A stretch of 64,000 bases of DNA from Goekera deserti (GCF_010685995.1 NZ_JAAGWK010000015.1:105002-169001), one strand, 5' to 3'. Counted from the first letter of the stretch, positions 19,062 to 28,390 are shown. Made by a program: numbers and translations. The notes: generated by a model from the sequence alone, not told the origin.

Positions 19062-20585
19062 ATGTCCTCGATCTCCGATCCCGCACGCACGGAGCCCGGC
19101 GCTCCCGTCACCGCACCACCGGTGCCCGGCGGGCGCGACGTCCGCTGGCTCGCCCTCGCCGTGCTCGCGATCAGCCAGCTGATGATCGTGCTCGACGCGA
19201 CCATCGTGAACGTCGCCCTCACCGACATCCGGGACGCCGGCCTCGGTTTCACCGAGGCCAGCCTGCAGTGGGTCGTCAACGGGTACACCCTGGCCTTCGG
19301 CGGGTTCCTGCTCCTCGGTGGCCGGCTGGCCGACCGGTTCGGCCGCCGCCGGCTGTTCATGGCCGGTGCCGTGCTGTTCGCCGTCGCCTCGCTGGTCGGT
19401 GGCCTCGCGCAGAGCGAGGCCATGCTCATCGCCGCCCGCGCCGCGCAGGGCCTCGGCGGTGCCGTCATGGCGCCGGCCGCGCTGTCGCTGCTGACCGTGG
19501 TCTTCCAGGAGGGCCGCGACCGGGACCGTGCCCTGGGCCTGTGGGCCGCCATCTCCGCCGGTGGCGCCGCCGTCGGCCTGATCCTCGGTGGCGTGCTGAC
19601 CGCCAACTTCTCCTGGCGGTGGGTGCTGCTGGTCAACGTGCCGATCGCGCTGGTCGCCGTCCTCGGGGCCCGTGCCTTCGTGCCCGAGAGCAGGGACGAG
19701 TCCGCGGGCAGGTTCGACGTCGCCGGTGCCGTCACGGTCACCGGTGGTCTGGTGGCGCTGGTCTACGGCCTGGTCCGTGGGGCCGAGCTCGGCTGGGCCC
19801 GGACCGAGACCTACCTGGCCTTCGCGGTGGCGGTGGTGCTGCTCGGTTCGTTCGCGGTCATCCAGGCGCGCCGCGAGCACTCGCTGCTGCCGACCCGGCT
19901 GCTGCGCAACCGCAGCGTGCTCGGCGCGGACATCGCGTCGCTGACCATCGGCGCAGCCATGTTCGCCATCTTCTTCTTCCTCGCGATCTACATGGGCGGC
20001 ATCCTCGGCTACGGCCCGATCCGCACCGGGCTGGCGTTCCTGCCGATGACCCTCCTCATCGGTGTGGGTGCGGCCATCAGCTCGACGCTCATCGGCCGGG
20101 TCGGCCCCCGCCCGCTGCTGATGGGCGGGACGGCGGTGGCCGCCGCGGGGCTGGCGCTGCTGACCCGCATCGCGCCGGACTCCACCTACGCCGGCACCCT
20201 GCTGCCCGCGCTGTCGCTGGTGGCGCTGGGCATGGGCCTGGCGTTCGTGGCGCTGACCAGCGCCGCGGTCGCCGGGGTGCCCGACGAGGACAGCGGCATC
20301 GCCTCGGCGATGCTCAATGCCGGCCAGCAGGTCGGCGGCGCGCTGGGCCTGGCCGTGCTCACCGCGGTCAGCACGGCGCGCACGAACTCCATGACCCCCA
20401 CGGTCGCCCCGCAGGACCCGGCGTTCCTGCAGCAGGTCAACGAGGCACTGACGTCGGGCTGGGCGCTGGGCTTCGCGGTGGCCACCGCGATCATGCTGCT
20501 GGCCACCGTGATCACCGGGTTGATGGTGCGGGTCAGCAAGGAGGACGCAGCCGACGCCGCCCGGGGCGGGGTGCACGTCGGCTGA
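19062..20585 (+). CDS. DHA2-family (EmrB/QacA-type) drug efflux MFS transporter
   Basis: A 507-aa protein with about 14 membrane helices. It has motif D1-like MIVLDATIVNVALTDI, motif A GRLADRFGRRRLFMAG, and motif C-like LWAAISAGGAAVGLILGGVL followed by SWRWVLLVNVPI. It exports hydrophobic or cationic compounds by proton antiport. The divergent TetR gene and its operators imply induction by a substrate. A 17-bp hairpin follows. Confidence 0.9.
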   Translation: MSSISDPARTEPGAPVTAPPVPGGRDVRWLALAVLAISQLMIVLDATIVNVALTDIRDAGLGFTEASLQWVVNGYTLAFGGFLLLGGRLADRFGRRRLFMAGAVLFAVASLVGGLAQSEAMLIAARAAQGLGGAVMAPAALSLLTVVFQEGRDRDRALGLWAAISAGGAAVGLILGGVLTANFSWRWVLLVNVPIALVAVLGARAFVPESRDESAGRFDVAGAVTVTGGLVALVYGLVRGAELGWARTETYLAFAVAVVLLGSFAVIQARREHSLLPTRLLRNRSVLGADIASLTIGAAMFAIFFFLAIYMGGILGYGPIRTGLAFLPMTLLIGVGAAISSTLIGRVGPRPLLMGGTAVAAAGLALLTRIAPDSTYAGTLLPALSLVALGMGLAFVALTSAAVAGVPDEDSGIASAMLNAGQQVGGALGLAVLTAVSTARTNSMTPTVAPQDPAFLQQVNEALTSGWALGFAVATAIMLLATVITGLMVRVSKEDAADAARGGVHVG

Positions 20586-20595
20586 CCGATCGCAC

Positions 20596-20633
20596 CGACG
20601 GGCCGCGGACCGACACCGGTCCGCGGCCCGTCG
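20596..20633. terminator. Bidirectional terminator hairpin, 17-bp stem
   Basis: A perfect 17-bp inverted repeat (20596-20612 and 20617-20633) with a 4-base loop. It sits between the pump gene, ending 20585, and the convergent LysR gene, ending 20676, so it can serve both. Confidence 0.8.
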
Positions 20634-20675
20634 GCGCCGGCACGGCCTCACCTGCCGCCGGCGCCTCGTCGTCCG

Positions 20676-21569
20676 TCAGGGTGCGCCACCCACCGCCGCG
20701 ACGACGGCATGGACGGCCGTGCTGGCGTCGGCACTCCTGCGCCACACCGCGTACACCTCCCGGGACGGCGCCGCGGGCACGGTGAGGACGGCGAGCTCCG
20801 GTCCCAGCGGTGGACGGGCCAGCCGCGGGATCATCGCGACCACCGCTCCGGCCGCGACCAGCGACAGCTGGGCCGACACGTCGTCGACGACGTGGCGCAC
20901 CCGCGGGCCGCTCGGTGCGGCCGCGAACAGCCGCCGGAAGGAGGTGTGGCTCCCCGTCCCCACCGGGCTCACCACCCAGGGGTGGGCCGCGAGGTCGCCG
21001 ACCTGCAGCGGGGCACCCGGGCGGGCGAGGGGGTGGGTGCGCGCCACCACGACGTCCGCCCCGTCGGTGTGCACCCGGCGACGGGTCAGGAACGAGGCCG
21101 GTGGGGGCGCCAGGTCGTCGTCGTGCACCAGGGCGAGATCGGCCTGGTCGGCTTCGACAGCGTGCAGGCCCGAGACGGGGTCTGCCTCTTCGACGTGCAG
21201 GACGAGGTCGGGGTACTGCGCCGAGAGGCGGGGCATCGCCGGCGCGAGCAGTCCCCGGATGGCCGCGGAGAAGGCCGCCACGCGCACCGTGCCGCCCGGA
21301 GTTGCCTGCCCGACCGAGCGGGCGACCTCGGCGCAGCGTTCCAGCGCCATGAACACCTCCGGGGCAGCCTCGACGAGGGCACGCCCGGCAGCAGTCAGCA
21401 CCACGCCCCGCCCGGACGCGACGAGCAACGGGACTCCCACCTCGCGCTCGAGTCGCTTGATCCGCTGCGAGACCGCCGACGGGGTGTAGCCCAGCTCGTC
21501 CGCGGCGCGGACCACGGACCCGAGGACGCCGACGGCTCGCAGTGCACCCAGCGAATCGAGAGCGATCAT
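20676..21569 (-). CDS. LysR-family transcriptional regulator
   Basis: A 297-aa protein. Helix-turn-helix: GSVVRAADELGYTPSAVSQR, then IKRLEREVGVPLLV. The effector domain follows (VRVAAFSAAIRGLLAPAMPR; PLQVGDLAAHPWVVSP). It diverges from the 344-aa gene starting at 21691 across a 121-base gap that should hold its operator, so that gene is its likely target. A LysR box could not be singled out. Confidence 0.88.
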   Translation of the reverse strand: MIALDSLGALRAVGVLGSVVRAADELGYTPSAVSQRIKRLEREVGVPLLVASGRGVVLTAAGRALVEAAPEVFMALERCAEVARSVGQATPGGTVRVAAFSAAIRGLLAPAMPRLSAQYPDLVLHVEEADPVSGLHAVEADQADLALVHDDDLAPPPASFLTRRRVHTDGADVVVARTHPLARPGAPLQVGDLAAHPWVVSPVGTGSHTSFRRLFAAAPSGPRVRHVVDDVSAQLSLVAAGAVVAMIPRLARPPLGPELAVLTVPAAPSREVYAVWRRSADASTAVHAVVAAVGGAP

Positions 21570-21690
21570 GAAGTGATGCTAAACGGTATCGGGTGAAAAG
21601 CATTGCTTGTCGTTCCGAGATGCGCTCAACAGACTGGCCACCGAGCGGCACCCCGCCTTCCACCAGCCCGCCGAGCGAGGAGACGACCCG

Positions 21691-22725
21691 ATGGACGACC
21701 CGGACCTGCAGCGCACCCACGTCACCGACTACGTCGCGCTGCGCGAGAAGTACCTGCACGAACGGGAGACGGCCGACGCGCTGCTCGACCTCGCCGTCGG
21801 CTCGCGCGGGTGGCGCGACTGCCACCGGCGGCTCGGTGACGGCGACGCGCTGAAGCCCTTCTCGCCGGTCCGGTTCCGCACGCGGGTCACCGACGTGGAT
21901 CCACTCCTGTTCGACTGGTCCTGGAACCAGCTCGACCAGACCCAGTACCTCCACTGGTCGGTCTACCACGTCTTCGCCGAGTGGCTGATCGCCCCGGACG
22001 AGCGCGGCTTCGGGGGCATGAACGTCGGCATCCAGGAGGTCCCGCCCACGGGTGGGCCGCTGCACCACGGCGTGCTGGACGTGGTCTTCGCGACCTGGGA
22101 CGACCCGCGCGCGTACTGCGCCTTCCCGATCGAGACCGAGTCCGCCATGCTCATGCGCTTCTGGGACCACGACCCCGACGCGGCGGCCTTCACGCTCCGC
22201 TCGGTGGGCCCGGTGGCGGCGCTCCTGCTCCTGTGGGACCCGGCGCCCGGAGGCGGGGTGGACATCAGCATGATCCCGCTGACCCGTGACCCCGAGCAGC
22301 AGCTCGACGACGTCACGTTCGTCGACGGGGACATCGCCACGGCCATGCCCCACGAGAACGAGGAGTGGAGCAGCTGGGGGATGGCGATCCGTGACCTGGG
22401 CCGCCGCCGGTCGTTCGACCCCACCGGCTACACGCCGGTCTGGCGGATGACCGAGCCGGGCCGTTCCGCGTCGAGCGCGGCGGCGGGCCCCGCCGCCTTC
22501 GACCGCTTCGCCGTGGACGTGCTCTCCGACGACGAGCTGGCCGGCCTGCCGTCCAGCGAGGTCCGCCGCGCGCACGACGCCCTGTGGCAGCGCTACCTCG
22601 CGGCCAAGATGCTGGCCGACGCCACGCTCCGGCACACCGTCAGGACTCCCCGGGACCTGCCCACCGCGCTGCGCGAGCTGTACGAGGACTTCCCCGTCGT
22701 CGGCAGAGCGCACGCCCTGGCGTAG
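21691..22725 (+). CDS. Hypothetical protein divergent from LysR
   Basis: A 344-aa soluble protein. ATG at 21691 was chosen because GAGGAG lies about 8 bases upstream; the in-frame TTG at 21607 is too close to the LysR start. It is rich in Trp, Asp and Arg (FDWSWNQLDQTQYLHWSVYH, LLLWDPAPGGGVDISMIPLT). No known motif was recognised. Gene order suggests control by the LysR regulator. Confidence 0.65.
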   Translation: MDDPDLQRTHVTDYVALREKYLHERETADALLDLAVGSRGWRDCHRRLGDGDALKPFSPVRFRTRVTDVDPLLFDWSWNQLDQTQYLHWSVYHVFAEWLIAPDERGFGGMNVGIQEVPPTGGPLHHGVLDVVFATWDDPRAYCAFPIETESAMLMRFWDHDPDAAAFTLRSVGPVAALLLLWDPAPGGGVDISMIPLTRDPEQQLDDVTFVDGDIATAMPHENEEWSSWGMAIRDLGRRRSFDPTGYTPVWRMTEPGRSASSAAAGPAAFDRFAVDVLSDDELAGLPSSEVRRAHDALWQRYLAAKMLADATLRHTVRTPRDLPTALRELYEDFPVVGRAHALA

Positions 22726-22733
22726 TCCGACCC

Positions 22734-22771
22734 GGCAGGTCGCCGGGCACGTCGCCCGGTGCGAGCCTGCC
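22734..22771. terminator. Imperfect hairpin between convergent genes
   Basis: Nested GC-rich inverted repeats (22734-22739 with 22766-22771; 22743-22748 with 22754-22759) form an imperfect stem between the gene ending at 22725 and the convergent gene ending at 22792. Confidence 0.4.
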
Positions 22772-22791
22772 GACGTGCTGGATCGCCGGCC

Positions 22792-23106
22792 TCACTGGCA
22801 CACCGTCCAGACCTCGGCGTCGCCGGCGTCCGTGGGCAGGACCTGCGGCGGGTCCGAGCGACCGTAGACGCCCATCCAGACGGGTCCGTCGTAGACCAGC
22901 CACCCGGCGAGCAGGTGCGCGGGCACGGGAGCGACCTGGCCCGCGCGCGGCCCGCCGTCGTGCGCGACGAGCACGTGCGCCTGCCCGGGCGTCCGAGGCT
23001 CGTGGGTGCCGTCGACGCCGGGCCCCTGACGGGTCATCGGCCGACCACCGGCCGTCGGCGTCAGTGCCTGCGCGAGCCGGGCGCCGGCGTCCCGTCGCCG
23101 GCTCAC
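22792..23106 (-). CDS. Small hypothetical protein coupled to an ANTAR regulator
   Basis: A 104-aa protein whose GTG start overlaps the stop of the STAS-GAF-ANTAR gene (GTGA at 23106-23103), which argues that it is real and cotranslated. The C-terminal half (VPAHLLAGWLVYDGPVWMGV) looks like a short beta domain. No family recognised. Confidence 0.5.
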   Translation of the reverse strand: MSRRRDAGARLAQALTPTAGGRPMTRQGPGVDGTHEPRTPGQAHVLVAHDGGPRAGQVAPVPAHLLAGWLVYDGPVWMGVYGRSDPPQVLPTDAGDAEVWTVCQ

Positions 23107-24344
23107 AGCTGCCCGGTCCGGGCGAGTGCCTCCGCCAGGTCGACGACGGGCGTGTTGCGCTGCTGGGAGACCTGCGCGAGCACGTCGAAGGCCTGGTCGG
23201 CGGTGAGCCCGTGACGCGCCATCAGGATCCCCTTGGCCTGCCCGATGACGTCCCTGCTGGCCACGGCCCTGTGCAGCGCCCGCCTCAGCTGAGCGTTGCC
23301 CAGGCCGGTGGCCGCCCGGGCGGCGAGCTGACCGGCCAGCTCCCGTGCGTCCGTGCCGAAGGCGTCGGAGCGGTCGCTGTGCATGCTCAGCGCCCCCAGT
23401 CGTTGCCCCTCGTGCTCGAGCCGGAAGGTGAGCAGGCTGTGCGCTGCCCCGCGGGCCGCGCGTCGCGCGAGCAGGGGCCAGCGCTGGTCGGCGTGGAGGT
23501 CGCGGGTGTAGACCTCGGCCTCCGCCCGGATGCAGTCGAGCACCGGGCCCTCACCGCTGCGGCGCTGCAGTGCGGCCAGGTCGGCAGCGGCGGCGCTGCT
23601 GGACATGGTGTCGCCCTGTGACCTGCGTGCAGCCGTCGTGGTGAGGCTGCTGTGCTGGGCGCCGGGCACGGCCTGGAGGACGTGGTCGAGGACCGCGCGG
23701 CGGGTGCACTCGACATCGCCTCCCGCCCCGGCCAGCGCCCGGTCCAGCGCGACCAGTGCTGCCCTGCCGGCAGCCGCGGGGCAGCGGGACGGCGGCGGGG
23801 TCGTGGACGGTCCGGCTGCCGTCGCGGGGCGGTCCACGACCGGCGTGGGGAGCGCGCGCAGGCCCGGGTACGCGCCGGGCTGGACCGGTTCGGCCCCGGT
23901 CGCCCTCACCGCCGACAGCCGTGGACGGGTCGGCGCCGGGGTCGCGCCGTCCGGGCCGGGGGTGCTCACCAGTTCCAACCGGGCCGGCGCCGGGTCGGTG
24001 GCGAGGACCTCCTCGACGTGCCGTGCCAGTCCGACGAGCACGAGCAGCCGGGCCACCAGCCCCGGACGGCACTGCAGGACCAGCCGGGCGCCGCGGGCGC
24101 TCCTCGTCCTGCTGGTCCTCAGGAGGCAGGCCAGCCCCCGCGCGTTGACGAAGGTGACCTCCCGCAGGTCCACCGTCACCGACTCCGGCCAGGCGTCCCA
24201 CGCCTCGGCCAGGGCGGCGGTCAGCACCGACTCACTGCTGTGGTCCAGCTCGCCGACGACCGTCACCGTGGTGAGACCCGGCTCCTGCACGTGCACGGCG
24301 ACCGAGACGTCCTGCGCCCGGTCCACCACCTGGGTACCGCTCAT
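23103..24344 (-). CDS. STAS-GAF-ANTAR regulatory protein
   Basis: A 413-aa protein with three parts. Residues about 1-115 are a STAS domain (VTVVGELDHSSESVLTAALA; VTFVNARGLACLLRTSR), in which the Asn-Ala pair stands where anti-sigma-factor antagonists usually carry the phosphorylated Ser. A Pro-rich linker follows. Residues about 195-340 are a GAF domain (EGPVLDCIRAEAEVYTRDLH). The C-terminus is an ANTAR RNA-binding domain (RDVIGQAKGILMARHGLTAD). ANTAR proteins bind paired hexaloop hairpins in leader RNA to prevent termination. It belongs to a block of three ANTAR genes on the minus strand. Confidence 0.83.
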   Translation of the reverse strand: MSGTQVVDRAQDVSVAVHVQEPGLTTVTVVGELDHSSESVLTAALAEAWDAWPESVTVDLREVTFVNARGLACLLRTSRTRSARGARLVLQCRPGLVARLLVLVGLARHVEEVLATDPAPARLELVSTPGPDGATPAPTRPRLSAVRATGAEPVQPGAYPGLRALPTPVVDRPATAAGPSTTPPPSRCPAAAGRAALVALDRALAGAGGDVECTRRAVLDHVLQAVPGAQHSSLTTTAARRSQGDTMSSSAAAADLAALQRRSGEGPVLDCIRAEAEVYTRDLHADQRWPLLARRAARGAAHSLLTFRLEHEGQRLGALSMHSDRSDAFGTDARELAGQLAARAATGLGNAQLRRALHRAVASRDVIGQAKGILMARHGLTADQAFDVLAQVSQQRNTPVVDLAEALARTGQL

Positions 24345-24505
24345 GACCCGTCCCCTCGATCGAGGGTCGCCGGGTCCGGGGCCACCTGCGCCGCACTGGC
24401 GCCTGCCGTCACTGTAGGGGGGCCTCCCGGTCGGCGCCAGCCGAGAGGCCGCCGTCGCGTCCGGTGCGCCGGTGGTGCCGGCAGGGGCCGCGCGACGGGT
24501 GCTGC

Positions 24506-25255
24506 TCAGCGGGCCTCGGGGGGCATCCCCTGTCGCAGTGCGGTCACGGACGGCAGCACCCGGCCGGCGATGACCGCGGCAGCCAGCTGCGACAGGGAGG
24601 TCCCGGTGCGCCGGGCGTGCGTCCGCAGCACGACGAAGGCCTCGGCCACGTCCACCCCGGTCCGCTCGGCGATGATGCCCTTGGCCTGCTCGATCATCAC
24701 CCGGGTGTTCAGCGCGCCCTGCAGCTGCTCCGCCAGCTCGTCACGCGCGGCGATCGCCCGGGCCTGCAGCAGCCCGACGGTCGCCACGTCGGCCATGGCC
24801 CGCGCCAGCCGCACGTCGACCTCGCTCAGCGGGACGGGAGCGGCGCGGAACAGGTTGAGCGCGCCGATGACCTCGGTCCGCAGCCGCATCGGGATCGCCT
24901 GCGCCGACGAGAACCCGGCCGCCTGCAGGCGAGGGGTGAACCGGGGCCACGACGCGAGCATCTCCCGCACACCCGGGACCACCACCTGCTGGCCGGTGCG
25001 GAAGGCGTCCATGCACGGCCCTTCCTCGTGCTGCAGCTCGAAGAGCTCCAGCAGGTGCGTCGCGTGGTCGGAGGCTGCCAGGACCTCCAGCCCGCCGCGC
25101 TGGTCGGCGAGCATGATGCCGCCGGCGTCGGCGCCCAGCAGCTCGACGGCGCGGTCCACCAGCGTGTGCAGGAAGTCGATGACGTCGAACCCGGTGACCA
25201 GGGTGTCGGCCAGCTCGACGAACGTGTCGGCGATCAGTGTGTCGCGCGCGGTCAT
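24506..25255 (-). CDS. GAF-ANTAR antiterminator-type regulator
   Basis: A 249-aa protein. GAF domain about residues 15-165 (GGIMLADQRGGLEVLAASDH; LQHEEGPCMDAFRTG; IPMRLRTEVIGALNLFRAAP). ANTAR domain about residues 175-235 (LQGALNTRVMIEQAKGIIAE). The ATG at 25255 begins 1 base beyond the stop of the preceding gene, so both are on one transcript; the longer frame would overlap that gene. GAF probably senses a small ligand that controls RNA binding. Confidence 0.85.
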   Translation of the reverse strand: MTARDTLIADTFVELADTLVTGFDVIDFLHTLVDRAVELLGADAGGIMLADQRGGLEVLAASDHATHLLELFELQHEEGPCMDAFRTGQQVVVPGVREMLASWPRFTPRLQAAGFSSAQAIPMRLRTEVIGALNLFRAAPVPLSEVDVRLARAMADVATVGLLQARAIAARDELAEQLQGALNTRVMIEQAKGIIAERTGVDVAEAFVVLRTHARRTGTSLSQLAAAVIAGRVLPSVTALRQGMPPEAR

Positions 25256-25256
25256 G

Positions 25257-26159
25257 TCAGCTCCTGTGCCTGGTGCCGTCGTCATCGGGCTGTGGACCTC
25301 CGCGGTCCGTGTCGTCGTCCGGTAGCTCCTGGTCCGGCAGACGCCCCGACCCCCCGGTCGGCGACGACGAGACGCCGGTGTCCGTGTGGTCGAACCGGAG
25401 GCGCCGGGCCACCACGTCCTCGGAGACCTCCTCCATCGACTGGGACCGGCTGTACACGTGAGCGCGCAGCCGGGCCAGCGCCTCGGCCAGCGGCACCCCC
25501 AGTTGCACCGAGATCATGCCCGTTGCCTGGTGTACCACCGCACGCCCGCTGAGGACGCTCGTCAGCGGGGAGTCGGCAGCGGCCGGGGGCCACGGGGCCT
25601 CGCCGGTCCGGCCGCCGACGGCAGGGACGACGTCCGGCCCGGCGACGGCGGAGCCGCTCCTGTCCTGCACGTGCAGCACCACCGTGACGGCCGCCTCGGC
25701 GTAGGCCAGTGCCTCTGCGAGGTGCGCATCGCTCAGCGGGCCCCGGGTGTCGCGGTGGAGGTCCAGCACCCCGATGCCGATCGCCCCCACCTGCAGGGGG
25801 AACGTGAACGCGGCCCGGACACCGGCGGCGACGGCGCCCGGCCCGAACGCCGGCCACCGCGCCGAACCCTGCCCGGCCACGTCGGGGCACAGGACCGGCG
25901 CCCCGCTGCGCGCGGCGTCGATGCAGGGCCCTTCGCCGACGCTGAACTGCAGGCGTTCCAGCTGCCGTGCCGGACCGGCCGTGGCTGCCAGGACGCCGCC
26001 TGCCTCCTCCCGGGTCAGGAGTGCCAGCCCGACCCCGGAGACGCCTGTCGACCGCTGGCAGGCGGTGACCAGCTGGTCGGGCCAGGAGTCCACCGCACCT
26101 CCAGCGACGAGCGAGGCCAGGATGTCTGCGACCCGCGACGCTGCGGCCGATGTGCTCAC
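25257..26159 (-). CDS. GAF-ANTAR regulator with acidic tail
   Basis: A 300-aa protein from the GTG at 26159 (MSTSAAASRVADILASLVAG). GAF domain about residues 25-170 (LQFSVGEGPCIDAARSGAPV), then an ANTAR-type three-helix domain (VLSGRAVVHQATGMISVQLG; PLAEALARLRAHVYSRSQSM). It ends in an Asp/Gly/Pro-rich tail. It is the first gene of the ANTAR pair 26159-24506. The 52 extra residues upstream of the GTG look non-coding. Confidence 0.8.
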   Translation of the reverse strand: MSTSAAASRVADILASLVAGGAVDSWPDQLVTACQRSTGVSGVGLALLTREEAGGVLAATAGPARQLERLQFSVGEGPCIDAARSGAPVLCPDVAGQGSARWPAFGPGAVAAGVRAAFTFPLQVGAIGIGVLDLHRDTRGPLSDAHLAEALAYAEAAVTVVLHVQDRSGSAVAGPDVVPAVGGRTGEAPWPPAAADSPLTSVLSGRAVVHQATGMISVQLGVPLAEALARLRAHVYSRSQSMEEVSEDVVARRLRFDHTDTGVSSSPTGGSGRLPDQELPDDDTDRGGPQPDDDGTRHRS

Positions 26160-26619
26160 GCCGCCTCGTCTCGTCGTCCGCCCTCCCGCGCTGCTCGGCA
26201 GCGCGTACGGCGAGACCGCGGGGTCTGCATCGTCGCCGCTGGCGAGGTCCCCGGCAAGCCGGACCGACCGGGGACGCACCCCGCACCGGCGCGTGGGAGG
26301 GGGAGTGCTGCGCACCGAGCTGCGGCGGGCAGCCTGCCCTGCGTCCCCCGGTCGTCGTCGCCGGGCGCACCGTCGACCAGCTGGTGAGGCGGGAGGTGGT
26401 CGAGCGGCGCGAGAGCACGACCGGCGGGCGGGTCACGGTCGTCTCGTCGGTGCCGAGTGGTAAGCAGCTGGCGGCGCAACACATCGAGGCCGAGCGCGCC
26501 AGTCCGAAGACCTCCACCCACGCACGTCCCCCGGAGCAGGGCGATCAGCTGCACCGGGCACCCACGGACATCCTCGCGGGCGGCGTCCTCCGCCCGCCGA
26601 CAGACCAGGAGCACCGCCT
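26160..26619. other. Intergenic gap with no confident gene
   Basis: 460 bases between the ANTAR cluster and the divergent efflux pump. Overlapping open frames exist on both strands, but none has a recognisable motif or a plausible start with ribosome binding site. The gap should hold two divergent promoters and possibly an ANTAR-bound leader RNA; I could not pick out a convincing pair of hairpins. Confidence 0.4.
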
Positions 26620-28101
26620 GTGACCGCCCCATCCCCGCCGATCGCGCCGGCGTTCCCCGAGAAGATCGACGGGCCCGTCCTGAAGATCGCCGGTGTCGTC
26701 GTCCTCGGCGCGATCATGTCGATCCTCGACATCACCGTCGTCAGCGTCGCGCTGCCGACCTTCCAGGACGTCTTCGACGCCACCTACGCGACGGTCGCGT
26801 GGACCATGACGGCGTACACGCTGGCGCTCGCCACCGTCATCCCGCTCACCGGGTGGGCCGCCGACCGCTTCGGCACCAAGCGCCTCTACCTCGCGGCCCT
26901 GTTCCTGTTCACGACCGGATCGGTGCTGTGCGCGACGGCGACGTCGATCGAGCTGCTGGTCGCCTTCCGCGTCCTGCAGGGCCTCGGCGGCGGCATGCTG
27001 ATGCCGCTGGGCATGACGATCCTGACCCGCGCGGCCGGCCCGGACCGCATCGGCCGGCTCATGGCCGTCCTCGGCATCCCGATGCTGCTCGGCCCCATCT
27101 CGGGCCCGATCCTCGGTGGCTGGCTGATCGACATCGCGTCGTGGCACTGGATCTTCCTGATCAACCTGCCGATCGGCGTCGCCGCGCTGGTGTACTCCTA
27201 CCGGGTGCTGCCCAAGGACGAGCCGAGCCCGGCGGAGCGCTTCGACTTCCTGGGCATGCTGCTGCTCTCGCCGGGCCTGGCCCTGTTCCTGTTCGGCGTC
27301 TCCTCGATCGCCGAGGGCGGCGAGGGCGCGTCCTTCGGCCCGCGGGTGTGGGTCTCGGCGACGGTCGGCGTCCTGCTGATCGTCACGTTCGTCGTCCACG
27401 CGCTGCGGACGGCGAAGCCGCTGATCGACCTGCGCCTGTTCAGGAACCGCCGGCTGACGATCGCGACGGTGTCGATGTTCGTCTTCATCATCGCCTTCAT
27501 GGGCGCCGGCCTGCTGTTCCCGTCCTACTTCCTGCAGGTGCGCGGTGAGACGACCCTGATGGCCGGGCTGCTGATGGCCCCGCAGGGTCTGGGCGCCATG
27601 GTGACGATGCCCATCGCAGGCGTGCTCGCCGACAAGGTGCCGATCGGTCGGACGGTGCCGGTCGCCCTGCTGGTGATGGCCAGCGGGTTCTTCGTCTTCA
27701 CGCAGGTCGGCGCCGACACGTCCTACGTGGTGCTGTGCGGTGCGCTGTTCGTGATGGGCCTCGGGATGGGCGGCACGATGATGCCGATCATGACGTCGGC
27801 GCTGAAGTCGCTGACCAACACCGAGGTCGCCCGGGGGTCGACGCTGGTCAACATCGTCCAGCAGATCGGCGGGTCCATCGGGACCGCCGTGCTCGCGGTC
27901 GTGCTGACCAACCAGCTCACGTCGACGCCGTCGGGCACGGTCGAGCCGCTGGAGTTCATGGCCGACGGCTTCGGGACGACGTTCACCGTCGCCTTCGTCC
28001 TCATCCTGCTCGCCCTCGTCCCGGTGGCCTTCCTGCCGCGGAAGAAGGAGGAGTCGCACCTCCAGGACGACGGCGCCGCGGCGCCGGTCATGATGCACTG
28101 A
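26620..28101 (+). CDS. DHA2-family (EmrB/QacA-type) MFS efflux transporter
   Basis: A 493-aa protein with about 14 membrane helices and GTG start. Signature segments: MSILDITVVSVALPTF, GWAADRFGTKRLYLAA, PMLLGPISGPILGGWLID followed by WHWIFLINLPIG. The motif GKPL-like AKPLIDLRLFRNRRL precedes the second half. A hairpin follows at 28121. No adjacent repressor gene is present; the nearest regulators are the divergent GAF-ANTAR genes. Confidence 0.88.
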   Translation: MTAPSPPIAPAFPEKIDGPVLKIAGVVVLGAIMSILDITVVSVALPTFQDVFDATYATVAWTMTAYTLALATVIPLTGWAADRFGTKRLYLAALFLFTTGSVLCATATSIELLVAFRVLQGLGGGMLMPLGMTILTRAAGPDRIGRLMAVLGIPMLLGPISGPILGGWLIDIASWHWIFLINLPIGVAALVYSYRVLPKDEPSPAERFDFLGMLLLSPGLALFLFGVSSIAEGGEGASFGPRVWVSATVGVLLIVTFVVHALRTAKPLIDLRLFRNRRLTIATVSMFVFIIAFMGAGLLFPSYFLQVRGETTLMAGLLMAPQGLGAMVTMPIAGVLADKVPIGRTVPVALLVMASGFFVFTQVGADTSYVVLCGALFVMGLGMGGTMMPIMTSALKSLTNTEVARGSTLVNIVQQIGGSIGTAVLAVVLTNQLTSTPSGTVEPLEFMADGFGTTFTVAFVLILLALVPVAFLPRKKEESHLQDDGAAAPVMMH

Positions 28102-28120
28102 CGCGCCGCACGACGCCGCG

Positions 28121-28150
28121 ACGGCCCCATCGGATCTCCGGTGGGGCCGT
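28121..28150. terminator. Terminator hairpin after the efflux pump
   Basis: Arms 28121-28129 and 28142-28150 are perfectly complementary over 9 bp, and the interior (28131-28140) extends the stem with one G-T pair. It lies 20 bases after the pump stop. Confidence 0.7.
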
Positions 28151-28239
28151 CGCTGTGCCACACGGCATCGCCGATGACCTCACGGTGGGGAGCGCGGCGT
28201 GGTCGTGCGTGCGCCTCGCTCGCTGACTGCGCGTGCCAG

Positions 28240-28390
28240 CCGCAGCTTGCTCGGCTGGGGGAGTGGCTCGCGCGGACCGACGTGTCGCCGTGATCGCCGA
28301 GCGCCTCATCGGCACCAGCGCGGCGGCCCGTGCGCGGGTGGCCGCGGTCGCACACCGATGGGCACAACGCGGTGTCCGAGCGGCGCCTCG
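28240..28390 (+). pseudogene. Decayed second copy of the vapB/vapC junction
   Basis: This stretch matches the intact vapBC junction near 29330-29410. It retains a VapB-like tail (ACQPQLARLGEWLARTDVSP, stop) overlapped by a VapC-like start reading VAVIAERLIGTSAAARARVA, against VAVIARFLIDTSAAARMRVV in the intact toxin. The first catalytic Asp of the PIN domain is replaced by Gly, and the frame soon leaves the family pattern. Only about 150 bases are recognisable. It is a relic of a duplication or of an earlier related module. Confidence 0.65.

Noticed and set aside
26150..26623. Plus-strand frame between the ANTAR cluster and the pump
   Set aside because: Starts inside the ANTAR gene, has no motif and no ribosome binding site; competing frames on the other strand are equally long.
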